DNA from: Pontibacter fetidus
Lineage (GTDB): Bacteria; Bacteroidota; Bacteroidia; Cytophagales; Hymenobacteraceae
Assembly: GCF_010119545.1 (NCBI RefSeq)
Contig: NZ_JAAEAA010000014.1
Span: 1-64,000, forward strand
DNA: 64,000 nucleotides
Direction of reading: 5' to 3'
Shown here: positions 42,455-51,468 of the stretch, piece after piece
How the letters are laid out: each line of letters opens with the position of its first letter
Numbering within the stretch: the stretch's first letter is position 1
Notes under the pieces: model-generated
What the model was told of the DNA's origin: nothing
The model's input: the letters and a program-made list of their open reading frames with translations, nothing else
The model's database searches: none
Position numbers and translations under genes: made by a program

Positions 42455-44026
42455 TTAATGTACTTCCATGGCTTTAACTTCTGTCACGTTCAGTACCTCT
42501 ACCTGTATATTACGTTCGTGCGCAGTTTGTTTAAATTCCTGAATCGCTTCCAATACGTCGTAATCTATAAACTCTGAATTTTCGCCGTCAATGATAACAT
42601 GGCTGTTGTTTGGCAGGTGGTCCAGGGTTAGTACAATGCTGGCTTTGTTCAAGAACGATACGTGCTCGCTGAGCTTTATGCGGATAATATCTTTATCTTT
42701 CTGCTCCTCTTTGTGGTAAAAATACGGCGACTTATAGTTGGCTTTCAGGATGTAAAATACGCCAACGGCTAAACCAACGCAAATACCAATCAGCAAGTCG
42801 GTGAACAGGATGGCCAGGATGGTAACGATGAACGGAATGAATTGCTCGGAGCCCAGTTTTAATTGCCCTTTATACAAAGCCGGTTTCGTAAGCTTAAAAC
42901 CAACCACCAGCAACACCGCCGCCAGCGCCGAAAGCGGAACCTGGTTAAGGAACCCAGCCAGGAACAGCACCGACAACAGCAGGAAAACGCCATGTATAAA
43001 GCTGGATAGTTTCGTTTCGCCACCGGCTACAATGTTAGCCGAACTTCGCACAATTACAGCCGTCATAGGCAAACCACCAATCATACCGCTTATCATGTTA
43101 CCAACGCCCTGCGCTTTGAGTTCGCGGTTGGTTGGGGTACGGCGCTTATGCGGGTCGAGTTTATCTACAGCCTCTACACTCAGCAACGTTTCTAAACTGG
43201 CAACTATAGCAATGGTAAACGCCACCACATAAACCGATGGATTGGTAAAAGAACTGAAATCCGGCAGGCGTAGTTCGTTGCCAAAATCCTGCAAACCTGA
43301 AATAATAGGCAGGTTAACCAGGTGACTGCTTGAAATAGCCAGTTGCGGAAAAAAGTTGCTGAATAGCAGATTTAAGCCAATAGAAGTAAGCACAACTATA
43401 AGCGCACCCGGTATAAACTTGAATAGTTTAACCCGTTTAAATGCCGCCGTATCCCATAGTAAAAGTATGCCCAACGACACCAACCCAACTATAAATGCAC
43501 CCAGGTTTATGGCCGAAAACGCATGACCTAATTCTGAAAATGTATTGTGCCCGTCAGACTGCAAAAAATTCAGGCTTCCAAAGAAATCATCATCAGCGCC
43601 CAGAAAATGCGGAATCTGCTTTAATATAAGGATAAGACCAATGGCGGCCAGCATCCCTTTAATTACCGACGATGGAAAGTATAACCCGATAACGCCGGCT
43701 TTTAAAAACCCCAATATAACCTGCAGCACACCAGCCAGCACTACAGCCAGCAAAAATGCCTCGTAGGTTTGCAACGTCTCGATACCATTAAGCACGATAA
43801 CGGTAAGGCCGGCGGCCGGGCCACTGACACTCAGGCTAGAGCCGCTAAGCCACGATACCACTACGCCACCAACTATACCTGTAATAATACCGGCAAACAA
43901 CGGGGCACCCGAAGCCAGCGAAATGCCCAAACAAAGCGGCAGGGCCACCAGAAAAACTACCAGTCCGGCAGGCAGGTCCTTTGACAGGGGTGAAAAATTA
44001 AATGTTCTGTTCGTTTCTGATCTCAT
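42455..44026 (-). CDS. SulP family anion (bicarbonate/sulfate) transporter with STAS domain
   Basis: 523 residues with ten or more membrane segments. Family motifs: DLPAGLVVFLVALPLCLGISLASGAP at the N-terminus (ends quoted only), ASLETLLSVEAVDKLDPHKR, NRELKAQGVGNMISGMIGGLPMT, and a C-terminal STAS domain from residue 445 (HVSFLNKASIVLTLDHLPNNS). A good ribosome site AGGAGAT stands before the ATG. Linkage to carbonic anhydrase points to bicarbonate as a substrate, but sulfate cannot be excluded. Confidence 0.92.
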   Translation of the reverse strand: MRSETNRTFNFSPLSKDLPAGLVVFLVALPLCLGISLASGAPLFAGIITGIVGGVVVSWLSGSSLSVSGPAAGLTVIVLNGIETLQTYEAFLLAVVLAGVLQVILGFLKAGVIGLYFPSSVIKGMLAAIGLILILKQIPHFLGADDDFFGSLNFLQSDGHNTFSELGHAFSAINLGAFIVGLVSLGILLLWDTAAFKRVKLFKFIPGALIVVLTSIGLNLLFSNFFPQLAISSSHLVNLPIISGLQDFGNELRLPDFSSFTNPSVYVVAFTIAIVASLETLLSVEAVDKLDPHKRRTPTNRELKAQGVGNMISGMIGGLPMTAVIVRSSANIVAGGETKLSSFIHGVFLLLSVLFLAGFLNQVPLSALAAVLLVVGFKLTKPALYKGQLKLGSEQFIPFIVTILAILFTDLLIGICVGLAVGVFYILKANYKSPYFYHKEEQKDKDIIRIKLSEHVSFLNKASIVLTLDHLPNNSHVIIDGENSEFIDYDVLEAIQEFKQTAHERNIQVEVLNVTEVKAMEVH

Positions 44027-44176
44027 ATTTTATCTCCTAAAGAAATCAGCGATTGCCCCCGCCCTTGTAGTTACCGCAAGGACAGGAGCAAAAGCCAATT
44101 AGTCTCACCTAATGCTACAAAACTATAGCGGCGGTATTAAGGCAGAATTAAAACGAGATTAAAAAGAGATTAAAAT

Positions 44177-45571
44177 TCAGGAATGCGAAGGTATAAAGCC
44201 ATGCGCCTGCGGTAAGGTAAGCGTAACTTCAGTGCCCTGGTTTATTTTTGAGTGTACGGCTATCGTGCCACGGTGCAGTTTAAGTATGCGCTCCGTAAGA
44301 GGCAAGCCAATGCCATGGCCGGTAATATCGCGCACATTCTCCGCCCTGAAAAAAGGTACAAACACATGTTTCAGGTCTTCTTCAGTTATACCCAGACCTC
44401 GGTCTTTTACAACCAGCATCACACCATTACGGCTTAGAACAATACGTACAGCAGCACTTTTGCCCGTTGGTGAGAATTTAATGGCATTCTCGATTACGTT
44501 AACCATGGCTATCAGTAACAGCGCTTCGTTGCCTTTCACTATCAGCCGGTCTTCTTCGTCGGGCAGGTCGGCAAAATCAATGTCGATGTGGGCATCGGGT
44601 TGGCGTTTCATTACCTGGTCGCGGGCCATCCAGGCAAGTTCGTCAAAGCGAAGGTAAACCTGTTGTATTTTAGATGAATCTATACTTGCCTGTGCTATTT
44701 GCAGCAGGCCGTTGGAGAGCTCTGTAAGCAGGCGGGCATCCTCTAACGTAGACTGCAACACACGCTGGTATTCTTCGGGAGTACGGGGTTTCATCAGGGC
44801 TACTTCCAGTTCGCCCATCATGGTGGTAAGCGGGGTGCGCAGCTCGTGCGAGGCATTAGAAACGAAGGTACTTTGCATCTCGAAAGCCAGCTCCAGGCGT
44901 TCCAGCATTTTGTTAAAGGTTTGGGCCAGGTGCGAAAGTTCGTCTTTACCACCGGCATTGCTCAGGCGCATGTGCAGGTCCGAAGCGCTGATCTTTTCTA
45001 CCTCACTTACTACTTTGGTTATCGGCCTGAGGGCACCTTTCGAAAATACCCAGCCGGCCACTACCACTACTACCAGCGAGCCCAGCAACCCAACTATAAG
45101 TATAACTTTCAGGTGTTGCAGCTTTTTTAAACTATAGGCATCCACTGACGAGGCCAGCACCACAAACTCGCCCTGGTTATCTTCATACAAAATGCCCACT
45201 ACCTGCCGCACTCCCTGCTCAAAATGCAGTTCTTTTTCTCGGCGTACGCGGTTCAATAAGGTTTTATCTACAGCAAGGTTCTTTTCATTTCCTTCTAAAA
45301 AAATCTGCTTATCCTGGCTGTTGTAAATTTTTACTACCTCGTAAGGCAGCACCTGGTAAAACCGGATCTGGTTCATGCGCCGTGCCCGGGCATCTGCTTC
45401 ATCGGCATCAAACACATAAGTGGCTACCACTTTTGCCCGCGTAAGTATGCGGTCGTAAAAATCTTCCTGCCTGTAGATAGACGTGAAATAATAAATAACC
45501 AACGAGAACAGCACCAACAGCAAGGTAAAAATGCCGGCAAACTGCAGGGTTAGTTTAGTCCTGATCTTCAT
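44177..45571 (-). CDS. Sensor histidine kinase
   Basis: 464 residues. Membrane segment 12-32, a periplasmic sensor of about 120 residues, second membrane segment near 158-178 (VILIVGLLGSLVVVVVAGWVF), HAMP, HisKA with SNASHELRTPLTTMMGELE (phospho-His near residue 243), and a HATPase domain with NVIENAIKFSP, VVKDRGLGIT and GHGIGLPLTERIL. Its start overlaps the response-regulator stop by four bases. The layout resembles CusS/heavy-metal sensor kinases; the signal is unknown. Confidence 0.93.
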   Translation of the reverse strand: MKIRTKLTLQFAGIFTLLLVLFSLVIYYFTSIYRQEDFYDRILTRAKVVATYVFDADEADARARRMNQIRFYQVLPYEVVKIYNSQDKQIFLEGNEKNLAVDKTLLNRVRREKELHFEQGVRQVVGILYEDNQGEFVVLASSVDAYSLKKLQHLKVILIVGLLGSLVVVVVAGWVFSKGALRPITKVVSEVEKISASDLHMRLSNAGGKDELSHLAQTFNKMLERLELAFEMQSTFVSNASHELRTPLTTMMGELEVALMKPRTPEEYQRVLQSTLEDARLLTELSNGLLQIAQASIDSSKIQQVYLRFDELAWMARDQVMKRQPDAHIDIDFADLPDEEDRLIVKGNEALLLIAMVNVIENAIKFSPTGKSAAVRIVLSRNGVMLVVKDRGLGITEEDLKHVFVPFFRAENVRDITGHGIGLPLTERILKLHRGTIAVHSKINQGTEVTLTLPQAHGFIPSHS

Positions 45572-46251
45572 GCTTCCAGTTGTTCTTTCAGTACGTAGCC
45601 CATGCCTACCAGCGTGTGTATCAGTTTGGCCGGATGATCTTTGTCTATCTTTTTGCGCAGGAAATTAATGTATACATCGATCACGTTACTGCCGGTGTCA
45701 AAAGAGGTTTCCCAAACCTGTTCGGTAATATCTACCCTGGATACGACACGCTCTTTATTACGCAGCAAATAATACAGTAAGGCAAATTCGCGGGCTGTCA
45801 GGTTAATGGGTTTGCCGGCCCTTGTCACTGTTTTCTTTACCACATCCATTTCCAGGTCGGCAATCGTTAGTTTTTCGCCGGCGGTGTTGTCGCTGCCGCG
45901 GCGATTCAGGGCGCGCATGCGGGCCAGCAACTCTTTAAACTCAAAGGGCTTGGTCAGGTAATCGTCGGCACCGGCATCCAGGCCGGTTATTTTATCGTCG
46001 GTTGTACCAAGGGCTGTCAGCATGAGGATAGATACCGTAGGGTTTTGTTTCCTGATCTCGCGGCATACTTCCAGCCCGCTCATGTGCGGCAAAATTACAT
46101 CCAGTATAATTACGTCGTACTCTTTTTGCAGCGCCAGCTTTACGCCAAATGTACCGTCATAGGCCTGATCTACTTCAAAGGCCTGCTCCTCCAGCCCTTT
46201 TTTTATAAAGGCCGCTACCTTGGGTTCATCCTCTATCAACAATACTTTCAT
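45568..46251 (-). CDS. OmpR-family response regulator
   Basis: 227 residues from MKVLLIEDEPKVAAFI (ATG at 46251); an upstream ATG at 46284 is possible but lengthens the conserved start. Receiver domain with acidic pocket DE, phospho-Asp in VIILDVILPHMSG near residue 51 and Lys in YLTKPFEFKEL. The C-terminal winged helix (LTAREFALLYYLLRNKERVVSR and VDVYINFLRKKID-like end) binds DNA. Partner of the kinase downstream and divergent from a CDF transporter gene, which it may control. Confidence 0.93.
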   Translation of the reverse strand: MKVLLIEDEPKVAAFIKKGLEEQAFEVDQAYDGTFGVKLALQKEYDVIILDVILPHMSGLEVCREIRKQNPTVSILMLTALGTTDDKITGLDAGADDYLTKPFEFKELLARMRALNRRGSDNTAGEKLTIADLEMDVVKKTVTRAGKPINLTAREFALLYYLLRNKERVVSRVDITEQVWETSFDTGSNVIDVYINFLRKKIDKDHPAKLIHTLVGMGYVLKEQLEA

Positions 46252-46278
46252 GCAAGCTCTGCTTCTTTTACTATCTTT

Positions 46279-46333
46279 CAACAATAACTATGTTGTTGCC
46301 TGGCTTAACCAATAAAACGGGTTAAAGTTAAGC
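46279..46333. promoter_or_regulatory. Inverted repeats in the divergent regulator/CDF promoter region
   Basis: CAACAA (46279-46284) with TTGTTG (46293-46298), and GCTTAAC (46303-46309) with GTTAAGC (46327-46333). They lie between the response regulator and the CDF gene and are candidates for binding by the regulator. Short arms; seen by eye only. Confidence 0.3.
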
Positions 46334-46372
46334 ACAGACATCAAAAAATACGATTACAACGTTGTTTAAACT

Positions 46373-47293
46373 ATGGCACACAACCATTCGCACCATTCTC
46401 ACGACCATGCGCATCACCACGGGGGTAGCAACATAAAAGTAGCTTTTTTCCTGAACCTGGGATTTACCATACTGGAGTTTGTAGGTGGTTTCTGGATAAA
46501 CAGCGTGGCCGTTATGTCAGACGCCCTGCACGACCTCGGCGATTCGCTGTCGTTGGGCCTGGCCTGGTACTTCGAGAAATTATCTAAAAAAGGCAGCGAC
46601 CGTAAATTTTCGTACGGCTACAAACGGTTCTCGCTGCTGGGTGCGGTCATAAATTCGGTGGTACTGCTGGTGGGTTCGTTCTTTATACTTTCGGAGGCTA
46701 TTCCGCGCATCTTTGACCCTGAGCCAGTAAATGCAGCCGGCATGATCGGGTTTGCTATAGTTGGCATACTTGTAAACGGTGCTGCCGTGCTGCGGCTAAA
46801 AGGTGATAACTCGATAAATGAGCGCGTGGTGCGGCTGCATTTAATGGAAGATGTGCTGGGCTGGGTGGCCGTTTTGGTTGGCGGTATAATCCTTTACTTT
46901 TTCGATTTCCCGGTCATCGACCCGCTGCTATCTATAGGCATAACGCTTTATGTGTTGTATAACGTGGTGCAGAACCTGCGCGAGAGCCTGAAAATATTGC
47001 TACAAGGCACGCCTGCGCACATTAACCTGGATGACGTGCAAACCCGCCTGTTAACTTTACCGAAAGTACAATCGATACACGACTTGCACGTCTGGACTAT
47101 GGATGGCAGTTACAATATATTAACACTGCATGTGGTGGTAGAAAACAATTTGCCCCTGCAGGAAACCGAAACTATAAAACAGCGCATCCGGGAAATGATG
47201 AAGGATTTTGCCGTGCAGCACGTAACTGTAGAGCTGGAAGTGCCAGGCTATGAGTGTGCCCACGAAGCGTGCAGCAATCCTAATTCTGATTAA
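46373..47293 (+). CDS. Cation diffusion facilitator (CzcD/ZitB-like) metal exporter
   Basis: 306 residues. A His-rich head (AHNHSHHSHDHAHHHGG) likely gathers zinc or another divalent metal. Six membrane segments follow, with the transport-site motifs SDALHDLGDS in TM2 and HLMEDVLGW in TM5, and a cytosolic C-terminal dimer domain (IHDLHVWTMDGSYNILTLHVVV). Exports Zn, Co or Cd in exchange for protons. Divergent from a two-component system with heavy-metal-type architecture. Confidence 0.93.
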   Translation: MAHNHSHHSHDHAHHHGGSNIKVAFFLNLGFTILEFVGGFWINSVAVMSDALHDLGDSLSLGLAWYFEKLSKKGSDRKFSYGYKRFSLLGAVINSVVLLVGSFFILSEAIPRIFDPEPVNAAGMIGFAIVGILVNGAAVLRLKGDNSINERVVRLHLMEDVLGWVAVLVGGIILYFFDFPVIDPLLSIGITLYVLYNVVQNLRESLKILLQGTPAHINLDDVQTRLLTLPKVQSIHDLHVWTMDGSYNILTLHVVVENNLPLQETETIKQRIREMMKDFAVQHVTVELEVPGYECAHEACSNPNSD

Positions 47294-47639
47294 GCAATAC
47301 CGCCTCCCGGATCAGTTCACCAAAGTAAGCTTCGTCAATATCGTCGGTGGTACGCACTTTAATATGCAGGTGCTGGCCATTGCGGCTAACCAGTCGGCGG
47401 GCAGGGTCTGATAGCTCCTTGCCCCTGAAAAACCCAAAATGGATGCCACTGCGCGAAGACGCAAAGTAACAGACAGGGCCATAAAAGAAATAACACGGAT
47501 AATCCCAGCGCACACATTCCTCCAGGTGCGAAACCGATGCATGAATGATACGGCGTAGTTCCAGGGCAAGCGGCACCTTTTCCGGGCTCAGTTTTTCGAT
47601 GTACTCGTCAACCTGGTTTGTAGTGGCTTTCGTTCTCAT
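47280..47639 (-). CDS. DUF1801 (YdhG-like) protein
   Basis: 119 residues. Family pattern: VDEYIEKLSPEKVPLALELRRII, ECVRWDYPCYFFYGPVCYFASSRSGIHFGFFRG (ends quoted), and HLHIKVRTTDDIDEAYFGELIREAV. Small soluble domain of unknown function. Its 3' end overlaps the 3' end of the convergent CDF gene by 14 bases, so the two share no separate terminator. Confidence 0.85.
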   Translation of the reverse strand: MRTKATTNQVDEYIEKLSPEKVPLALELRRIIHASVSHLEECVRWDYPCYFFYGPVCYFASSRSGIHFGFFRGKELSDPARRLVSRNGQHLHIKVRTTDDIDEAYFGELIREAVLLNQN

Positions 47640-48282
47640 AGTCTGCTGGCAGGCAGAGGCCTACTCATAGTTTTGTTCCTAAATATACGAGATATTTAAT
47701 ATTACAGTCAACTATAACCATTAATTTACTACCAGTTATTACTTTAGAAAACTATAGCTGCCAATTGGGTTCTTGTTTGGGATAGCTGTTGGTTTTAACT
47801 ATAGTTTGATTTATAGTTAGCGATTTTACACACCTTCTCCCTTCTCAGGATAGCCATTGCTGCTTTAGTTATAGTTAGCTTTTTAGTTCTATAGTTTACA
47901 TTTTAGCTCACCCCGGCCCTTTCCTAAAAGGAGAAGTAGTTTCTGTAATTATTTCTTTTGTCATCCTGGAAGGATCTTGTGAGAAGTGAGGTTATACTTT
48001 TGCTATAACACACCCCTACCCCTCTCAAGAGGGGAATTTCTGCTATAGCTATAGTTAGGTTTATAGTTTCATAGTTAGTGTTGGTCATCCCCCTGCCCCC
48101 TTCAAAGGGGCAGGGCCGTTAAGTTCTAGCAAATTCTCCCCTTGAGGGGAGCGCAGAGGGGTGTTTGTATTAGCGGGTGAATTTAAAACTGGCTAACAAT
48201 AGGCTTTTCGGTCCTGAATAACACCCCTATAATCCCCTCAAGGGGATAGTTCTCGGCAGAACTTAACGGCCCTGCCTTCAAA

Positions 48283-48800
48283 GGGGGACTTTCTGCCATA
48301 GCTATTGTTGAATTTAAAGTTCTATAGTTACAGTCCATCGACGGACAGGTCGCGACCTGTCCCTACGAAAACACTAACACGATAAATTTCGGAGCTTATC
48401 GGTTTAAAATATAGTTAGCGCGTAATAGCAGAACGATCACAGTTTTTGGGTTGAGCGCCTTTGACTTGTTGCGGTGCCGTTAGGCAATCCGACGCAGGAG
48501 GATAGCAAGAAGGCAGCAGCGCGATGCCCGAAGACGAGCCCTCGCGGGCTTGGAGCGAGCCAAGTGAACTATAAAACTATAGGTAAGTAGAGCTCCCAGG
48601 ATTACAAGATTGTTTGAAAGGAAGGTTTGGTGTAAGTTGCAATAATAGCAAACTATAGGACATATAAGATGTCTCGGCTAACGCTCGACATGACAAATAA
48701 ACTACAACTATAGCCCAGACGCTAGCAGGAGCTGCGCACGCTGCTTGGCCTTCATCAACCTTAAGCTGTTATAGATTTCTCCTGAGGTTGAAATGACAAA
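48283..48800 (-). repeat. Long dispersed intergenic repeat, copy A2 (inverted)
   Basis: Its reverse complement aligns block by block with 238-757, including the palindrome at 48343-48362, the 'gcgctcaacccaaa' / 'gcaacaagtcaaaggcgctc' core near 48455-48480 and the 'gcagcgtgcgcagctcctgc' block near 48731-48755. The two copies differ by scattered substitutions and small indels, so they are not recent identical duplicates. Confidence 0.8.
48343..48362. repeat. 20-bp perfect palindrome, copy 2
   Basis: GGACAGGTCGCGACCTGTCC, identical to 678-697, with flanks matching in inverted orientation. Confidence 0.85.
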
Positions 48801-48854
48801 TTAGTAAAAGACATCTAAGATTGCTCGACATTGCTCGAAAAGTCACACCACAAA

Positions 48855-49484
48855 CTATAAATGACTTAAAAGCCTTTGTTCTAACTCATCTAACTGGCAG
48901 AAACCTTTAGAAACCAGCTCTACCCCCTGCCTTGTCTGCAGAAACACGCTCGGGAAATTGGTAGCACCCAGTCTGGCAACTGCTTCAAATTCTTCGTCGA
49001 GCTGCTGCATTACTTCTTCCGACTCAAACAAGGTTAAAAACAGGTTCTCCGACACACCAAACATCCGGGCAATATTGGTAAGCACGGCTGTATCGGTCAG
49101 GTCCAGGCCATCGGCAAAAAAGGCGGAATGTAGGGCGCGTAAAACTTCCAGGGTTAGTACAGGACGCAGCAAACGCATGCAAAGCAGGGCCCGGCAAGCT
49201 GGCTCGGTATCAAACACATAATGCTTTTGCAGGAAAAACCGAAAATCGAAGGGCAGATGCGTGCGCTGCTGTACCCAATGCCAGCTGGTGGCAAGTCTTT
49301 CACGCTCTTCGCGTTGCAGGGGCTCTGTGGCGTAGGCCTGCAGATTACCAAGCTGTACCTGCACCTGTAGCCTGCCCCGCCACAACGCAGCAAGCCGGCG
49401 AACTACCTGTGTAAACCCGTAGCACCAGGAGCACATCGGGTTGGTTACGTAAAGTATAGTTGGCGTATTGGATGATTGTAGCAT
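48855..49484 (-). CDS. DsbA-family thiol-disulfide protein
   Basis: 209 residues, no signal peptide. The thioredoxin-fold active site is NPMCSWCYGF near residues 15-24. A helical insertion domain follows (ATSWHWVQQRTHLPFDFRFF), and the C-terminal part has GATNFPSVFLQTRQGVELVSKGF with the cis-Pro. Matches the FrnE / 2-hydroxychromene isomerase-like group of cytosolic DsbA relatives. Redox partner unknown. Confidence 0.85.
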   Translation of the reverse strand: MLQSSNTPTILYVTNPMCSWCYGFTQVVRRLAALWRGRLQVQVQLGNLQAYATEPLQREERERLATSWHWVQQRTHLPFDFRFFLQKHYVFDTEPACRALLCMRLLRPVLTLEVLRALHSAFFADGLDLTDTAVLTNIARMFGVSENLFLTLFESEEVMQQLDEEFEAVARLGATNFPSVFLQTRQGVELVSKGFCQLDELEQRLLSHL

Positions 49485-49581
49485 AATCAGCAGCTTTTGA
49501 ATTGCCTATAGTTTACCCCGGCGGGCGCTGATTTGTTCCGGAGAAAGTTGTTGATTGCCTTTAAGTCACAACTCCTATATT

Positions 49582-50364
49582 CTATACATAAATCATTTTC
49601 ATGGTCATGCCACCATCTATAGTTATGCTTTGGCCTGTTATAAAACCTGCCTTATCAGAGCATAGAAATAGGGCTGCTTCGGCTATGTCTTCCGGGGTGC
49701 CTACCCTGCCAACTGGGTGCTGGGTTTTGTCTTGTTGGGTGTGCTGTGGTGTATACTGCTGGCTTTTTTTCTGCCACGGGCCTGTTTCTATCCAGCCGGG
49801 CGCAATGGCGTTTACACGTATATTATCTGTTGCCAGGCTTATGGCCAGTGAATGGGTAAGCGCTTCGAGGGCACCTTTTGAGGCTGAGTAAGCAAAGGTA
49901 TTGGGCTCTGACATAAATGCACGCGTACTGGTTATATTCAGGATAGACGCCTGTGTTGCCTTCCGAAGCAGGGGTAAACTATACTTGCAGCACAACACGG
50001 TCCCTCGCAGGTTAACGGCCATCGTTCTGTCAAATTCTGATAGCAGCATTTCTGCAAGGTCGCCCATAAACGGGTCAGCGATTCCGGCATTATTTACAAG
50101 TACATCTACCTGGCTATAGTTCGCTTCTACGTGTTGCATCAAAGCAACTACTTCATGTTCCTGGCTAATGTCGCAATGCATAAACGTAACTTCCAGTTTT
50201 TCCTTTTTCAACCGCACTACTGCCTCCTGGCCAGCTTCTTCGTCGGCATCTGTTATAACTACGCAGGCACCTTCGCGGGCAAATGCCTGTGCCATGCCCA
50301 GCCCAATGCCCTGTGCGCCTCCGGTTATCAGTATAGTTTTGTTTGTATAGTATGTGCTGGTCAT
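49582..50364 (-). CDS. Short-chain dehydrogenase/reductase
   Basis: 260 residues, classical SDR length. NAD(P)-binding ITGGAQGIGLGMA near residue 13, MHCDISQ, LVNNAGIADPF, catalytic ILNITSTRAFM and YSASKGALEAL, PGWIETGPW and the C-terminal GFITGQSITIDGGM. A Gln/Lys/His-rich loop (QQYTPQHTQQDKTQHP) replaces the usual substrate loop and is unusual. Substrate unknown. Convergent with no one; it is divergent from the regulated operon at 50512. Confidence 0.9.
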   Translation of the reverse strand: MTSTYYTNKTILITGGAQGIGLGMAQAFAREGACVVITDADEEAGQEAVVRLKKEKLEVTFMHCDISQEHEVVALMQHVEANYSQVDVLVNNAGIADPFMGDLAEMLLSEFDRTMAVNLRGTVLCCKYSLPLLRKATQASILNITSTRAFMSEPNTFAYSASKGALEALTHSLAISLATDNIRVNAIAPGWIETGPWQKKSQQYTPQHTQQDKTQHPVGRVGTPEDIAEAALFLCSDKAGFITGQSITIDGGMTMKMIYV

Positions 50365-50462
50365 TTTTCTTGCTTTGGGGTTGTGTATACTAACTATAGT
50401 TCTGGTTACAGGTTACTTTTAAATTTAAATTATAGATTTTAAAAATATTTTAGCCACGATAC

Positions 50463-50492
50463 TTGACTTTACGTATTTTAATATTAACTTTG
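50463..50492 (+). promoter_or_regulatory. Bacteroidota-type promoter of the membrane-protein operon
   Basis: TTG at 50463-50465, 19-base spacer, TAACTTTG at 50485-50492, fitting the -33/-7 consensus. The -7 box lies within the operator at 50486-50504, so a bound repressor would block it. Confidence 0.6.
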
Positions 50493-50504
50493 AAATTCAA
50501 AGTT
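50486..50504. promoter_or_regulatory. Operator 1, inverted repeat
   Basis: AACTTTGAAATTCAAAGTT: two perfect 9-bp arms around one base. It overlaps the -7 promoter box and lies eight bases before the first gene. The same core, followed by CTTTA after two bases, recurs at 51469-51483. Confidence 0.75.
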
Positions 50505-50511
50505 CTTTATA

Positions 50512-51135
50512 ATGAACCAACAGCAAGACCAGTTAGAAGCCCTGCACGAGATCCGTAACATCATGGATCGCTCTTCCCGCTTTATCTCGCTTAGCGGCTT
50601 GTCCGGTGTTTTTGCGGGCTTGTCGGCGCTGGCAGGTGCAGCGGTAGTTAAATGGTACTTCAGCCAGCACAACATAAATTATTACAACGACCTGGCCAGC
50701 AATCTGACCCGCGCTAACATCCTGTTTGTAGTAGCGGTAGCAGTGGCAGTGCTTATAGTTGCGTTTTGTGCAGCTACTTACTTTACGGCCCGCAACGCCC
50801 GCAAAAACAACCAACGCACCTGGGATAAGCAGTCGAAGCGGTTGCTTTGGAACCTGGCCATACCGTTGGCAGCCGGCGGCGCTTTTTGTGCCATACTTTT
50901 TTACCATAACCTGTTATACCTGGTAGCACCTGCCATGCTGGTTTTTTACGGACTGGCACTGTTAAATGGCAGCAAATATACGTTAGGCGACATCCGGTAC
51001 CTGGGCATTTTTGAAGTTATACTGGGGCTGATTGCGGGCATTTTTGTAGGGTACGGGCTGCTACTCTGGACCGTAGGGTTTGGCATGCTGCATATCGTTT
51101 ACGGGGCGTTGGTGTACTTTAAATACGAGCGCTAG
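50512..51135 (+). CDS. Integral membrane protein, partner of the HTH_34 regulator
   Basis: 207 residues. A short Gln/Glu-rich head (MNQQQDQLEALHEIRNIMDRSS) with helical character precedes five to six membrane segments (near 28-48, 68-90, 112-130, 133-150, 160-180, 182-198). No enzyme motif. The stop is seven bases before the GTG of the regulator gene. Cytosolic head plus membrane domain suggests a signal or transport role; family not recognised. Confidence 0.75.
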   Translation: MNQQQDQLEALHEIRNIMDRSSRFISLSGLSGVFAGLSALAGAAVVKWYFSQHNINYYNDLASNLTRANILFVVAVAVAVLIVAFCAATYFTARNARKNNQRTWDKQSKRLLWNLAIPLAAGGAFCAILFYHNLLYLVAPAMLVFYGLALLNGSKYTLGDIRYLGIFEVILGLIAGIFVGYGLLLWTVGFGMLHIVYGALVYFKYER

Positions 51136-51142
51136 CAAACCT

Positions 51143-51451
51143 GTGAAAGCGTATCTTGAAAATATAAACAAAGCCTTCGAGAGCAGGGCGCGACTTGGCA
51201 TTATGTCGGTGCTGATGGTGGAAGACAAGGTAGATTTTAATACGTTGAAGGAAACACTGAACCTGACTGACGGCAACCTGGCCAGCCACCTGCGTGCCCT
51301 GGAAGAAGCCGAATACCTGCGTGTGGAAAAACAGTTTGTAGGCCGCAAGCCCAATACAACCTACCACGCTACCGATGCTGGCCGCGAAGCTTTCAAAAGC
51401 CATTTAGATGCCCTGGAGCAGCTTATTTTAAATAACAGACCTAACAGTTAA
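51143..51451 (+). CDS. Winged-helix transcriptional regulator (HTH_34 type)
   Basis: 102 residues from the GTG at 51143 (VKAYLENINKAFESRAR); the frame stays open further up but lies within the previous gene. The whole length matches the HTH_34 winged helix: ARLGIMSVLMVEDKVDFNTLKETLNL, TDGNLASHLRALEEAEYLRVEK (recognition helix region), VGRKPNTTYHATDAGREAFKSHL. Flanked by two copies of the same inverted repeat, one before the preceding gene and one before the next, so it very probably represses both. Confidence 0.88.
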   Translation: MKAYLENINKAFESRARLGIMSVLMVEDKVDFNTLKETLNLTDGNLASHLRALEEAEYLRVEKQFVGRKPNTTYHATDAGREAFKSHLDALEQLILNNRPNS

Positions 51452-51468
51452 ATTTTTTTATAGCTATA

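Larger units (their letters stand above)
47640..48854. other. Gene-free repeat region
   Basis: About 1.2 kb without a plausible protein. It contains many CTATAGTT motifs (full AACTATAGTT at 47797), runs of CCCC/GGGG modules at about 48005-48300 such as 'cccctctcaagagggg' near 48018 and 'ccccttgagggg' near 48138, two copies in opposite orientation of 'agaacttaacggccctgcc'-type sequence (near 48110 and 48259), and repeat A2 from 48283 to 48800. Confidence 0.75.
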
